This document shows positions 6,717 through 12,220 of a stretch of DNA of 12,220 nucleotides, in pieces. The position numbers were made by a program, and so were the translations under genes. Origin of the DNA: an uncultured Lachnospiraceae bacterium (lineage in GTDB: Bacteria; Bacillota; Clostridia; Lachnospirales; Lachnospiraceae); the NCBI GenBank assembly GCA_910577735.1, contig CAJTOO010000051.1:1-12220 (forward strand). The letters run 5' to 3'. Position 1 is the first letter of the stretch; every line of letters starts with the position of its first letter. Below the pieces are notes generated by a model that made no database searches, had not been told where the DNA came from, and saw only the letters and a list, made by a program, of their open reading frames with translations.

Positions 6717-6801
6717 TTATTGTCAAATCAATCTACTTTATAGTTGTTTTAATTATGCTATAACAAATCTAACCCATTTGGATAAATATAAAGAAAAGAA
6801 C

Positions 6802-6849
6802 AAATTGACACACCAACGGCCGGGCATTGACACGGTTCTGTACTTTCCC
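6802..6849. repeat. 48-bp diverged repeat, copy 1
   Basis: This segment aligns without gaps to 8743-8790, with 39 of 48 positions identical by hand count. The match continues weakly to about 6871/8811. It contains two TTGACAC units 22 bp apart (6805 and 6827), with a degenerate unit between them at the 11-bp position. It lies upstream of the abiE promoter region and next to the hairpin that ends the methyltransferase gene. Its function is unknown. The rest of 6727-6801 is AT-rich with nothing recognisable. Confidence 0.6.
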
Positions 6850-6859
6850 TATATAGGAA

Positions 6860-6887
6860 AGCGGTCATGCTGCGAAGCGTGACCGCT
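6860..6887. terminator. GNRA-capped hairpin after the methyltransferase gene
   Basis: AGCGGTCATGCT (6860-6871) pairs with AGCGTGACCGCT (6876-6887) around GCGA: 12 pairs with one U.G if read on the plus strand. On the minus strand that pair becomes an A/C mismatch. The methyltransferase gene ends 13 bp away at 6900, and a minus transcript would continue TTTCCTATA, a weak U-run. It probably ends that gene. The better fold is on the opposite strand, so a two-way or other RNA role is possible. Confidence 0.5.
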
Positions 6888-6899
6888 GGAATGAAAATA

Positions 6900-7529
6900 T
6901 TAAATAGAGAGATTTTTTTCAAAATCTATTTGTACCAGTTTTTTGCCATTAGGCAGTATACGTTCTAAAGTTTTGATTGTATGGTAATCAATTTTGAACA
7001 TTGCTTTCTGCAATGACTGTTCTTCCATTTGATGATGCACCTGTACCAGTCCGTCAAATGCATGAAGATAGGGGGAATCTGATACCCAGCTATCTTCCAT
7101 ATTGATTTGAATAATACATGAAACATACTTTGGGCTTGTCTGTACGATAGCTTTCTGAAAACAATCATATCCGATATACTCAATCAACAGATTTGCAATG
7201 ACCATATCAACTTTTGGTAATTTATCCGTTTCATTTAGCAAATCAATACACAGACATTCCAAAAGACTGTTCAATTCAGAATACCTTTGAACGACTGTTT
7301 GCAGATAAAACGAGTTGATGTCAATGCCATATATTTTATCAAACCTGTCTTTTTGGATATGTTCAAGACCGTTACCACCCGCAATGCCAAGTATCATTAT
7401 ACTTGATACGGGATATGTATAAAATTGACCTTTCATCATTTCATTCATAACCTGCAACTGCATAACCGAATCAAGTTTCATATGATTTTCATAATCAGCT
7501 AATGAAATTTCTTTCCATGGATTTTCCAT
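6900..7529 (-). CDS. Class I SAM-dependent methyltransferase, target unknown
   Basis: A 209-residue Rossmann-fold methyltransferase. The start is the ATG at 7529, six bases after GAGGT (7536-7540); in-frame codons upstream to 7583 lack a ribosome binding site. Motif I (SAM loop) is IMILGIAGGNG at 44-54, motif II the acidic strand YGIDIN at 67-72, and motif IV VDMVIANLLIEYIG at 107-120. The N terminus (NPWKEISLADYENHM) and C terminus (LPNGKKLVQIDFE) resemble a small family of uncharacterised methyltransferases common in Clostridia. No substrate-recognition domain is visible, so neither a DNA target (no NPPY/DPPY motif) nor a small-molecule target can be assigned. It stands alone between two abiE loci, with the truncated toxin fragment upstream and a hairpin just after its stop. 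Confidence 0.85.
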   Translation of the reverse strand: MENPWKEISLADYENHMKLDSVMQLQVMNEMMKGQFYTYPVSSIMILGIAGGNGLEHIQKDRFDKIYGIDINSFYLQTVVQRYSELNSLLECLCIDLLNETDKLPKVDMVIANLLIEYIGYDCFQKAIVQTSPKYVSCIIQINMEDSWVSDSPYLHAFDGLVQVHHQMEEQSLQKAMFKIDYHTIKTLERILPNGKKLVQIDFEKNLSI

Positions 7530-7573
7530 ACTCTTACCTCGTCCAATGCAAATCTGTTGTTTGAACCAATTAG

Positions 7574-7582
7574 AGTATATCA
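7574..7582 (-). promoter_or_regulatory. Possible extended -10 promoter of the methyltransferase gene
   Basis: On the minus strand TGATATACT (7582-7574) is an extended -10 element (TG-N-TATACT). A TTGATA at 7606-7601 is 21 bp upstream, too far for a normal -35. Transcription would start near 7567 and give a ~38-nt leader. It lies in the 73-bp gap between the methyltransferase and the truncated toxin gene. Confidence 0.35.
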
Positions 7583-7602
7583 CACCCCTTTGAATTATTC
7601 TA

Positions 7603-7821
7603 TCAATGACTTTTTGTATTTTCAGATGCTTCTTTCTCTCTGCTTTCTGTGTAGGTCATGATGGCTGTTCCCCCTTTCAATGCAAGGCAGCCTTTCATAA
7701 TGGGATTACTGTTGATATAATCCAGGACTTCACTTAAACGCACTACTTTTTCCAGAGTATCCTGGATAAAATTCTGCTTATTCGCAATTTCCGACAATTC
7801 TGCCTTTGTATAATTAAACAA
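7603..7821 (-). pseudogene. Truncated AbiEii-like toxin fragment
   Basis: A 72-codon remnant. It starts at a TTG (7821) eight bases after GGAGG and overlaps the upstream antitoxin gene by 8 bp, the usual antitoxin-toxin coupling. The first ~54 residues match the N terminus of AbiEii-type nucleotidyltransferases, from MFNYTKAELSEIA through LALKGGTAI. The family then continues into the metal-binding DxD strand and ~230 further residues, but here the frame passes into an unrelated tail (MTYTESREKEASENTKSH) and stops. No later AbiEii motif appears before the methyltransferase gene. All catalytic aspartates are missing, so this cannot be an active toxin. The likely cause is a deletion with its left junction near 7667, close to where the methyltransferase module begins. 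Confidence 0.85.
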
Positions 7822-8578
7822 GCGGTTCTCCTCCTTCGCTTATCAGCTGCATAATATCTTCCGGTACGCATAAATTCCATTCTTTTGAAAATATACTCTT
7901 TTCTTCTTTCAGATCACGGTAGAGATAGCGGGAACTGTTCCCTATGTTCTTTTTACAGTAATCAAAAAATCCATCTGACAATTTCAGCTGCGGGTAAAAA
8001 GACAAAAGGTATCCTACCTTCTGCGCCAGGAACTGGTTATGGTACTTTTCGAGATAAGTGGTCAGTCTGCCCTCATCCAGTACGGTAATCATCTCCAGGC
8101 AGCGCAGCAGTTCTTCCAGCCCCCCGACCTTATCAAAATCCTTTATATTGTCAAGCACAGTCCTCTCCATGTCTGTTACACGTATCGTTTTTTGCAGTGA
8201 TACCCCAAAATCCCTTTTGGTCTTCATACAATGATACCACCGCCCACCAAACTCAAATTCCCGGAACTCCCGCCCCGTAGAAACATATATATCAGAAAAA
8301 ACCTGGTTTGCAAGCCCGTAAAATTCAAAAGCGGAATGATGGGAAATATAACTGTCTTCTGTTATGGATGATGCAATCTCAAAAGGAGTCGCGACAGCCT
8401 CTTTCGTTTCCAGGCTTATCGTGGCATAATAATTACGGCGTACTGACTGTAGCAGCCCCTTTTTCTTTAGAGTGTATAATATATTCCTGGCCTTGCGCTC
8501 ATCCCCAAATATCTTTGCTGCGTCATCAAATGAAAAACATTTTAACTGCAGCAATTTTTCATAGTATTCAAGCAGCAT
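7814..8578 (-). CDS. AbiEi-family antitoxin without a working toxin partner
   Basis: A 254-residue protein starting at the ATG at 8578 with AAGGAGGAG at 8582-8590. Residues ~1-55 are a winged helix (FSFDDAAKIFGDERKARNILYTLKKKGLLQSVRRNYYA). The remainder is the AbiEi C-terminal domain with the signature RVTDMERTVLDNI at 133-145, parallel to ERTLCDI in the other antitoxin of this window. The two are clearly different subfamilies (197 versus 254 residues, little identity outside the signature), so this is a second acquired locus, not a recent duplication. The reading frame looks intact while the adjacent toxin is truncated. A retained antitoxin may still autoregulate or may neutralise a related toxin elsewhere; either is inference. 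Confidence 0.88.
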   Translation of the reverse strand: MLLEYYEKLLQLKCFSFDDAAKIFGDERKARNILYTLKKKGLLQSVRRNYYATISLETKEAVATPFEIASSITEDSYISHHSAFEFYGLANQVFSDIYVSTGREFREFEFGGRWYHCMKTKRDFGVSLQKTIRVTDMERTVLDNIKDFDKVGGLEELLRCLEMITVLDEGRLTTYLEKYHNQFLAQKVGYLLSFYPQLKLSDGFFDYCKKNIGNSSRYLYRDLKEEKSIFSKEWNLCVPEDIMQLISEGGEPLV

Positions 8579-8597
8579 AAACTCCTCCTTTTCTTTA

Positions 8598-8626
8598 ATA
8601 ATACAGCAATAATCATCTTATTTCAA
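8598..8626 (-). promoter_or_regulatory. Promoter of the second abiE locus
   Basis: On the minus strand a -35 TTGAAA (8626-8621) and a -10 TATTAT (8603-8598) are 17 bp apart, with transcription predicted near 8591, right before the AAGGAGGAG ribosome binding site. An inverted repeat AATAATAC (8597-8604) / GTATTATT (8648-8655) spans it. One arm covers the -10, so it may be an operator, but both arms are AT-rich and could be chance. Confidence 0.55.
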
Positions 8627-8742
8627 GATTAACGTCCGAAAAATAAAGTATTATTTTTAACATACCTGGTTTTTCTCATTTTTCCCAAATAAATCTGCTG
8701 TATTCGTTTCCCCAGATTTGCTGGTTCTTTTTGAGAAAGTAA

Positions 8743-8790
8743 AAATTGGCACACCATCGGCACAACATTGGCACGGTTCTGCTCTTTCCC
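8743..8790. repeat. 48-bp diverged repeat, copy 2, with three 11-bp units
   Basis: This is the second copy of the repeat at 6802-6849, 1941 bp away and in the same orientation. Here the internal structure is clear: three consecutive 11-bp units with the core GGCACA/GGCACG (TTGGCACACCA, TCGGCACAACA, TTGGCACGGTT, 8746-8778), i.e. one unit per helical turn. Direct repeats with 11-bp period are the usual binding mode of OmpR/PhoB-type response regulators, and also resemble replication iterons. It lies upstream of the second abiE locus, as copy 1 lies upstream of the first. Confidence 0.65.
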
Positions 8791-9018
8791 CGTAAAGGCA
8801 TCCATGCTATACTTGGTACTTCACCTTCCGATGAAGAAACAGAAGAAATGGCCGGGGACGGAGAAGCAGGAGAGCCGGAAACTCTGATGAGCCATGTTTT
8901 TTTTGTTCACCAGAAATCTGGATGCTTGGTAGTCTTATACGCTACTATATAGAGATGTCTATACCATTTTTGCTTTTAAAAGGTATGCCATTACACTACT
9001 AACAAGGAGGTGACGACA
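8791..9018. other. Gene-free leader region upstream of the XRE regulator
   Basis: I find no supportable gene in this stretch. A plus-strand frame of 68 codons (8746-8952) has no ribosome binding site and an acidic low-complexity composition. Near the XRE gene, ATACC (8961-8965) and GGTAT (8982-8986) form a short inverted repeat. A weak promoter pair TTGCTT (8970-8975) and TACACT (8992-8997), 16 bp apart, would start transcription essentially at the AAGGAGG at 9004-9010, so the real promoter may lie further upstream. Confidence 0.3.
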
Positions 9019-9378
9019 ATGTCTCTATCAATCAAGGATGCCCAGGTTTTCAAAAACGCACTGAAAGCTGCCAGGGCAAAAAAACGTCTGACACAGGCTA
9101 CATGCGCAGAACTCCTTGGCCATTCTCTTTCCTTCCAGAAGGATTTGGAGCGCTGCCGCTGTTCCCCCAGTATCGAAGGCTTCTACCATATCTGCAGAAC
9201 GCTGAATATATCTGCGGATGACTGTATCTTCTCAGACAGTCACAAAACGGACTCTACATACCATGAATTGCTGCGGCTTCTTTCTCAATGTGACGAGAAA
9301 GACCTGTCCGTATTACTTGCCACCGCCACGGCTCTGGCAGGAACTGACAGAAGCACAGAGGTAACAGAAGCTCTGTAA
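9019..9378 (+). CDS. Small XRE-family HTH regulator
   Basis: A 119-residue protein starting at the ATG at 9019, nine bases after AAGGAGG (9004-9010); a GTG at 9010 overlaps the ribosome binding site and is rejected. Residues ~11-72 form a Cro/CI-type five-helix HTH: FKNALKAARAKKRLTQATCAE, then LLGHSLSFQKDLERCRCSPSIEGF, then a helix ending NISADDCIF. Helix 2 is unusual in having ATCAELLG in place of the common QEELAEKLG. Residues 75-119 are a short helical tail that may mediate dimerisation. It is the only complete plus-strand gene in the right half of the window, with no partner gene beside it. Similar orphan XRE proteins are common in conjugative and phage-like elements of Clostridia. Its target is unknown. 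Confidence 0.82.
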   Translation: MSLSIKDAQVFKNALKAARAKKRLTQATCAELLGHSLSFQKDLERCRCSPSIEGFYHICRTLNISADDCIFSDSHKTDSTYHELLRLLSQCDEKDLSVLLATATALAGTDRSTEVTEAL

Positions 9379-9398
9379 ATGGAATTCTTATGCCACAA

Positions 9399-9458
9399 GG
9401 CAGAAAAAAAGCCAGCAGTACAGATAGTCTATCTGTACCGCCGGCTTTTCTTTTCTGC
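9399..9458. terminator. Strong two-way rho-independent terminator
   Basis: GTACAGATAG (9418-9427) pairs with CTATCTGTAC (9429-9438). The stem extends through GC/GC (9415-9416 with 9440-9441) and GCC/GGC (9411-9413 with 9443-9445), with two A/C mismatches, and then through an A-run/T-run and GGCAG/CTGCC. The plus-strand transcript of the XRE gene ends in CTTTTCTTTT; minus-strand transcripts would end in CTTTTTTTC. It therefore isolates XRE from the minus-strand operon. The 254 bp from here to 9712 hold no gene I can support, apart from a weak stem (AACGC/GCGTT) at about 9684-9711 just after mtnN. Confidence 0.85.
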
Positions 9459-9712
9459 CCTATTATATTTGTCACAGTCAGTTCCACAAACAGAGGATTG
9501 TATCTTTCACTTTAACCGCCTATTACGGCTTAATAACAGTATAAACCCGTTGACCGATTCAAAGAAGATAGCAAATCAATTTTTAGTTTTCCTTTTGAGA
9601 AGTAATGGAGCAATAACGATTTTGATATTCCTCCGGCATCTGCGATTTTTGACATAGGGGCTTCCTTATAACCATTTTGGGAAAACGCTCATCTCTGCCG
9701 TGCGGCGTTCTC

Positions 9713-10393
9713 CTACCTGATTCCTTCAAGCATCTCTGAAACAAATTGATAAGACCGCTGTACTGCCTTATCATAATTTCTGTTGATTGCCTCCTGCCCG
9801 GCCTCTTTATCATTATCGGAAATGGAACGGACTGCAATAAAAGGAATCCTGTTCAGATAACAGGCATGGGCCACGGCTGCAGTTTCCATATCAATGCACA
9901 GTGCATCCGGATGAATCGGTTCCATATATCTGTCTCCTGTTGTTGCGACCCCAAAATGTATTTTCCGCCCTATCCTTCCGGCTGCTTCCTTTGCCAGTGC
10001 AGTCAATCTGTCATCTGAATAAAATACCGGCTCTTTCATCACCGGAAAATCTGTATATATCTCATTATCCGTATCATGGAATGCAGATGCGGTACATACT
10101 ACCGTATCAAAGACCTGTACCTCCTTTTTCATCCCGCCCGCTATTCCTGAAAAAATAATTGCATCCACATCATATCTGTCGATTAAAAGCTGTGCCGTAA
10201 TGGATGCGTTAATCTTTCCACAGCCAGAATAAACTGCCGTTGTACATACATCCTTTATTGTACCGTTATGAAACGAATGCATTGCACATTCATCCGTTTC
10301 CCTGATCTGCATAACGGACAGGTATGGGGCAAGTTCCCTGGCCGTTGCACACATAATCCCGATTTTACTTTCTTTACCCAAATCTTTATTCAT
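9713..10393 (-). CDS. mtnN: 5'-methylthioadenosine/S-adenosylhomocysteine nucleosidase
   Basis: A 226-residue MTA/SAH nucleosidase (Pfs/MtnN family, PNP/UDP phosphorylase fold), a cytosolic enzyme that cleaves adenine from methylthioadenosine and S-adenosylhomocysteine, recycling SAM by-products and feeding autoinducer-2 synthesis. I start it at the ATG at 10393, six bases after GGGAG (10400-10404). An ATG eight codons upstream (10417) has only a distant AAGGA. Expected residues are present: Glu20 in KIGIMCATARELAPYL (aligning with E. coli Glu12), the glycine loop FSGIAGG at 81-87, Glu170 in CIDMETAAVAHAC (Glu174), and the catalytic Asp193 in VRSISD (Asp197). TTGDRY replaces the usual SGD segment. 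It follows the lipoprotein remnant by 104 bp and may have its own promoter. Confidence 0.88.
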   Translation of the reverse strand: MNKDLGKESKIGIMCATARELAPYLSVMQIRETDECAMHSFHNGTIKDVCTTAVYSGCGKINASITAQLLIDRYDVDAIIFSGIAGGMKKEVQVFDTVVCTASAFHDTDNEIYTDFPVMKEPVFYSDDRLTALAKEAAGRIGRKIHFGVATTGDRYMEPIHPDALCIDMETAAVAHACYLNRIPFIAVRSISDNDKEAGQEAINRNYDKAVQRSYQFVSEMLEGIR

Positions 10394-10441
10394 AGTCTGC
10401 TCCCTAATCGCTTCCATATATGTTTCTGTTCCTTATTCCTG

Positions 10442-10484
10442 TCAATACCCTATATATAGTATAGTTCAGGTCATCCGGTATTGA
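10442..10484. repeat. Inverted repeat upstream of mtnN
   Basis: TCAATACC (10442-10449) and GGTATTGA (10477-10484) are perfect 8-bp arms around 27 bp that include TATA-rich sequence (10451-10464). It lies 50-90 bp upstream of the mtnN start, in the only sizeable gap of the minus-strand cluster. It could be an operator flanking a -10 (TATACT) or an mRNA hairpin. No good -35 is visible. Confidence 0.4.
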
Positions 10485-10496
10485 TAGCCCAGCCCT

Positions 10497-10928
10497 TCAT
10501 TTTTCTACCCGCGGCAGTTCCAGTTCCTTTTGTTCGATTGTGTTCGACAGATACCGGAATGTTCCATCCGGGAATGGCTGGACTACAATCTGATTTGTGA
10601 AAGCGTAATCTGAATTGTAATCGATCCAGACTCCGTCCACATAAAGTGTGATTGTCCCATCCGCACCCTGTTTGTAATCTACCACTTCCCCAAAGGGCGG
10701 AAACTGCCTCGCAAATATCATTTCATATTCATAGCTGTCCACATCAGCGCGGTAGCCGCAATGCTCCCTCAACTGTTCTACGGATACCGGAAAACAGGTC
10801 GTCATAATACGTTCATATATTTCTGCCGGTATCAACCCGCCCTCTGTCTTAAAAGGTTCATCTGTGTATATTGGATATATGTCCTCAAACATGCATGGCA
10901 TTAAAATCTCTTCCACGTTGCTGGCGTC
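10497..10928 (-). pseudogene. C-terminal part of frameshifted lipoprotein (DUF6070-like)
   Basis: This frame continues the lipoprotein after a one-base shift at GGG (10930-10928). From 10928 it reads DASNVEEILMPCMFEDIYPIY and ends in a well-formed C-terminal domain: IPAEIYERIMTTCFPVSVEQL, PPFGEVVDYKQGADGTITLYV, DGVWIDYNSDYAFTNQIVVQ and FRYLSNTIEQKELELP. The last part is similar, from memory, to uncharacterised Clostridia lipoproteins annotated DUF6070. It could start on its own at the ATG at 10901 (134 residues), but the ribosome binding site there is poor and it would lack any signal peptide, which is odd for a domain normally exported. I therefore read it as the 3' half of one broken gene. 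Confidence in the family name is modest. Confidence 0.65.
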
Positions 10929-11496
10929 CCTCCTGCATCTGCTTTTCGGCATCTTCAGACCAGTTCTCTTCCGCATATTCCTGGAATGGAACCAGCGTTT
11001 CCTTTCCCTCCTGTACAAAGGGATAAAACAGTTCCCATGTTTCGTTTCCCGGAGAAATTTGTGCAACGAATTTTGTTTCTATCCTTTCCGATTCCGGCTC
11101 ACTGTTCATTTCCACTAGATATCCATTGATGATTTTCCCTGCAGCCTCCTTCTCCCCAGGCGATTCCAGTTCATCCCTGGCCTGCAGCATCCCCTGGATC
11201 AACGGGTCATCAATCGGTTCCCTGACCCGCTTCCAGTCTGCCTGGAATGTCATTCTCCGAACCACATATCCATCCTTTTTACTCTCTTCCGTGACAAAGA
11301 CCTCACAGTTCTCCAGGTTATAACGTCCCTTCTGGAATTCCTGCATAATACTGGTTACCTGCTCCGCTATTTCCGAATCACAGCTGTCAACAAACGCTTT
11401 CTCTTTCGAGCATCCCGCCAGACACATGACTGTCATAATTATGATTATCCCGAATTTAACCCCTGCTTTGTTCAATTTCTTTTTACTCCTTTTCAT
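10885..11496 (-). CDS. Lipoprotein, N-terminal part of a frameshifted gene
   Basis: A 203-codon frame that begins with a lipoprotein signal peptide: a basic n-region (MKRSKKKLNK), a hydrophobic core, and the lipobox LAGC with the acylated Cys29. The mature part is acidic and hydrophilic, with no motif I recognise (segments ENCEVFVTEESKKDGYVVRR and PGNETWELFYPFVQ). The frame ends at 10885, but from about 10930 onward its residues (EGRQQRGRDFNAMHV) look like out-of-frame sequence, while the next frame continues sensibly. Dropping one G in GGG at 10928-10930 fuses the two into a 332-residue lipoprotein. The ATG at 11496 overlaps the HAD gene stop by 14 bp and lacks a spaced ribosome binding site. 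A TTG at 11475, ten bases after AAGGAG, is an alternative start that shortens the n-region. Confidence 0.7.
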   Translation of the reverse strand: MKRSKKKLNKAGVKFGIIIIMTVMCLAGCSKEKAFVDSCDSEIAEQVTSIMQEFQKGRYNLENCEVFVTEESKKDGYVVRRMTFQADWKRVREPIDDPLIQGMLQARDELESPGEKEAAGKIINGYLVEMNSEPESERIETKFVAQISPGNETWELFYPFVQEGKETLVPFQEYAEENWSEDAEKQMQEGRQQRGRDFNAMHV

Positions 11497-11857
11497 CCTC
11501 GAAATCTGTATCTGGTAAAGGGGCATCCCTGAAATCTGCTATGTAAAGATCCGCCGCCTGCTCCATCTGCACCCTGTACCGGGCAGAATATTTGTCATAT
11601 ACAGCGCATACCAGCATTCCGGCCTGCTTCGCGCTTTTGACAGCCGGCAGAACATCCTCGAAAACCAGACAGCGTTGTGGGGTCGCCCCTAACCTCTGCG
11701 CCGCTTCCTCAAAGCTGCGGGCACAGATTTCAGTCACATAATCCGCCGGAACCGGCAGTCCACGCTTCTGTAGAAAACAAATATCAATCTTCTCCCAGAC
11801 ATCCATCGAATCAAGCAGTGTACCATCCAGGTCAAAAATTACGGCTTCAAACCTCAT
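11483..11857 (-). CDS. HAD-family hydrolase with internal deletion, likely inactive
   Basis: A 124-residue remnant of a HAD hydrolase, starting at the ATG at 11857 after GAGGAGG. Residues 1-50 are a normal N terminus with motif I (AVIFDLDGTLLDS, nucleophile Asp9 and Asp11) and the beginning of the helical cap (WEKIDICFLQKRGLPVP). Residues ~55-112 are a normal C terminus with motif IV (CLVFEDVLPAVKSAKQAG) and a DKYSARYRVQMEQAADLYI tail. Family members are ~215 residues long; about 80-90 residues between SFEEAAQ and RLGATPQRC are missing in frame, including the rest of the cap, motif II (Ser/Thr) and motif III (Lys). The GCGGCGCAG at the join could have served as deletion microhomology. The gene overlaps the CPBP gene by 11 bp and the lipoprotein by 14 bp, an operon layout. 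Catalysis is improbable. Confidence 0.85.
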   Translation of the reverse strand: MRFEAVIFDLDGTLLDSMDVWEKIDICFLQKRGLPVPADYVTEICARSFEEAAQRLGATPQRCLVFEDVLPAVKSAKQAGMLVCAVYDKYSARYRVQMEQAADLYIADFRDAPLPDTDFEDEKE

Positions 11858-12220
11858 ATTTGTCCTCCTCACATAAAAATGCGGCTGAAATATCAAACAG
11901 GAAATGAACTGCCATGCACAAATACAAGGAACCTGTGCTGATATACAGGAATCCGAACAATATACCCAGAAGCCCTGTTTTTATCACGCCTTTGATACCT
12001 TGATAAAAATGGGCTGCCCCAAAGCAGGCACCTGCCAGAGCAGCCAGGAGAAACGGCGATAGTTCCGGGAAAATTCTTATCAAAACATACAACAAAAATC
12101 CCCTGAATACAATCTCTTCGCAGACACCTGCTGCCAGCGCCGTTACAGTAAAATACCCCTTCTCCCGCCTGGTTCTTGGAATAAGCCCGTTTACAACACG
12201 GTCATAGACTTTCCCCGAAT
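11847..12220 (-). CDS. CPBP-family intramembrane protease, C-terminal part
   Basis: The frame is open to the right edge; 123 C-terminal residues are visible, and the true start lies outside the window. The three signatures of the CPBP (CAAX protease/bacteriocin-processing, Rce1-like glutamic protease) family occur in order: EEIVFR at visible residues 34-39, FGAAH at 66-70, and HFLFD at 105-109. They sit in hydrophobic helices (FLLAALAGACFGAAHF, TGLLGILFGFLYISTG). Such proteins are multi-pass membrane proteases or immunity-type proteins; the substrate is unknown. The stop lies 11 bp inside the HAD gene, whose ribosome binding site is within this coding region, so the two are translationally coupled. 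A TTG at 12095 would give a shorter protein lacking the EExxxR motif and is rejected as a start. Confidence 0.88.
   Translation of the reverse strand, partial: SGKVYDRVVNGLIPRTRREKGYFTVTALAAGVCEEIVFRGFLLYVLIRIFPELSPFLLAALAGACFGAAHFYQGIKGVIKTGLLGILFGFLYISTGSLYLCMAVHFLFDISAAFLCEEDKYEV

Noticed and set aside
6802..8790. The two 48-bp repeats as ICE attachment sites
   Set aside because: They are only ~81% identical, with no integrase gene between them and no tRNA or known target nearby. A regulatory or ancestral repeat is more likely.
8746..8952. 68-codon plus-strand frame before the XRE gene
   Set aside because: It starts inside the 48-bp repeat, has no ribosome binding site and no recognisable domain.
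9583..9837. 84-codon minus-strand frame overlapping the end of mtnN
   Set aside because: It shares most of its length with mtnN in another frame and lacks a start signal; the tail after 9713 shows no family.
10864..11907. Plus-strand frames opposite the lipoprotein and HAD genes
   Set aside because: They are antisense shadows with no ribosome binding sites and no domain signatures.

Overview
The window looks like an accessory segment of a gut Clostridia (Lachnospiraceae-like) chromosome. Base composition is moderately AT-rich. Nearly every gene has a strong AAGGAGG-type ribosome binding site, sigma-A-type promoters are readable, and the gene families (ICE sigma-70-like regulator, AbiE pairs, a lipoprotein with a DUF6070-like tail, CPBP protease) are typical of that group. 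The left edge enters what is probably the regulatory module of a Tn916/Tn1549-type integrative conjugative element (ICE).

Layout. (1) 1-4721: the start of an ICE-type sigma-70-like protein (minus strand); a divergent HTH-WYL regulator with a palindrome at its predicted transcription start; then a convergent tetR-PEP/pyruvate-binding kinase operon whose product has the domain order of rifampicin phosphotransferase. A consensus promoter carrying two TetR palindromes drives that operon. Between the two convergent transcription units lies a 150-nt imperfect hairpin (1222-1371), the most striking unexplained structure here. (2) 4722-8630: an intact type IV toxin-antitoxin operon abiEi-abiEii with two matched 27-bp palindromes at its promoter; a small SAM-dependent methyltransferase; then a second abiE locus whose antitoxin is intact but whose toxin is cut to its first ~50 codons. 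A diverged 48-bp repeat containing 11-bp-phased units lies upstream of each abiE locus. (3) 8631-9458: a small XRE regulator ending in a strong two-way terminator. (4) 9713-12220, minus strand: a CPBP membrane protease (partial), an internally deleted HAD hydrolase and a frameshifted lipoprotein with short mutual overlaps, then an MTA/SAH nucleosidase about 100 bp further on.

How it fits together: the left third is probably a drug- or ligand-responsive cargo module in a mobile element. The middle is a defence or addiction island with one working and one decayed copy. The right part is a chromosomal operon or older cargo that is eroding, with a deletion in the HAD gene and a +1-nt frameshift in the lipoprotein gene. 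No tRNA, rRNA, CRISPR array, transposase or integrase was seen.
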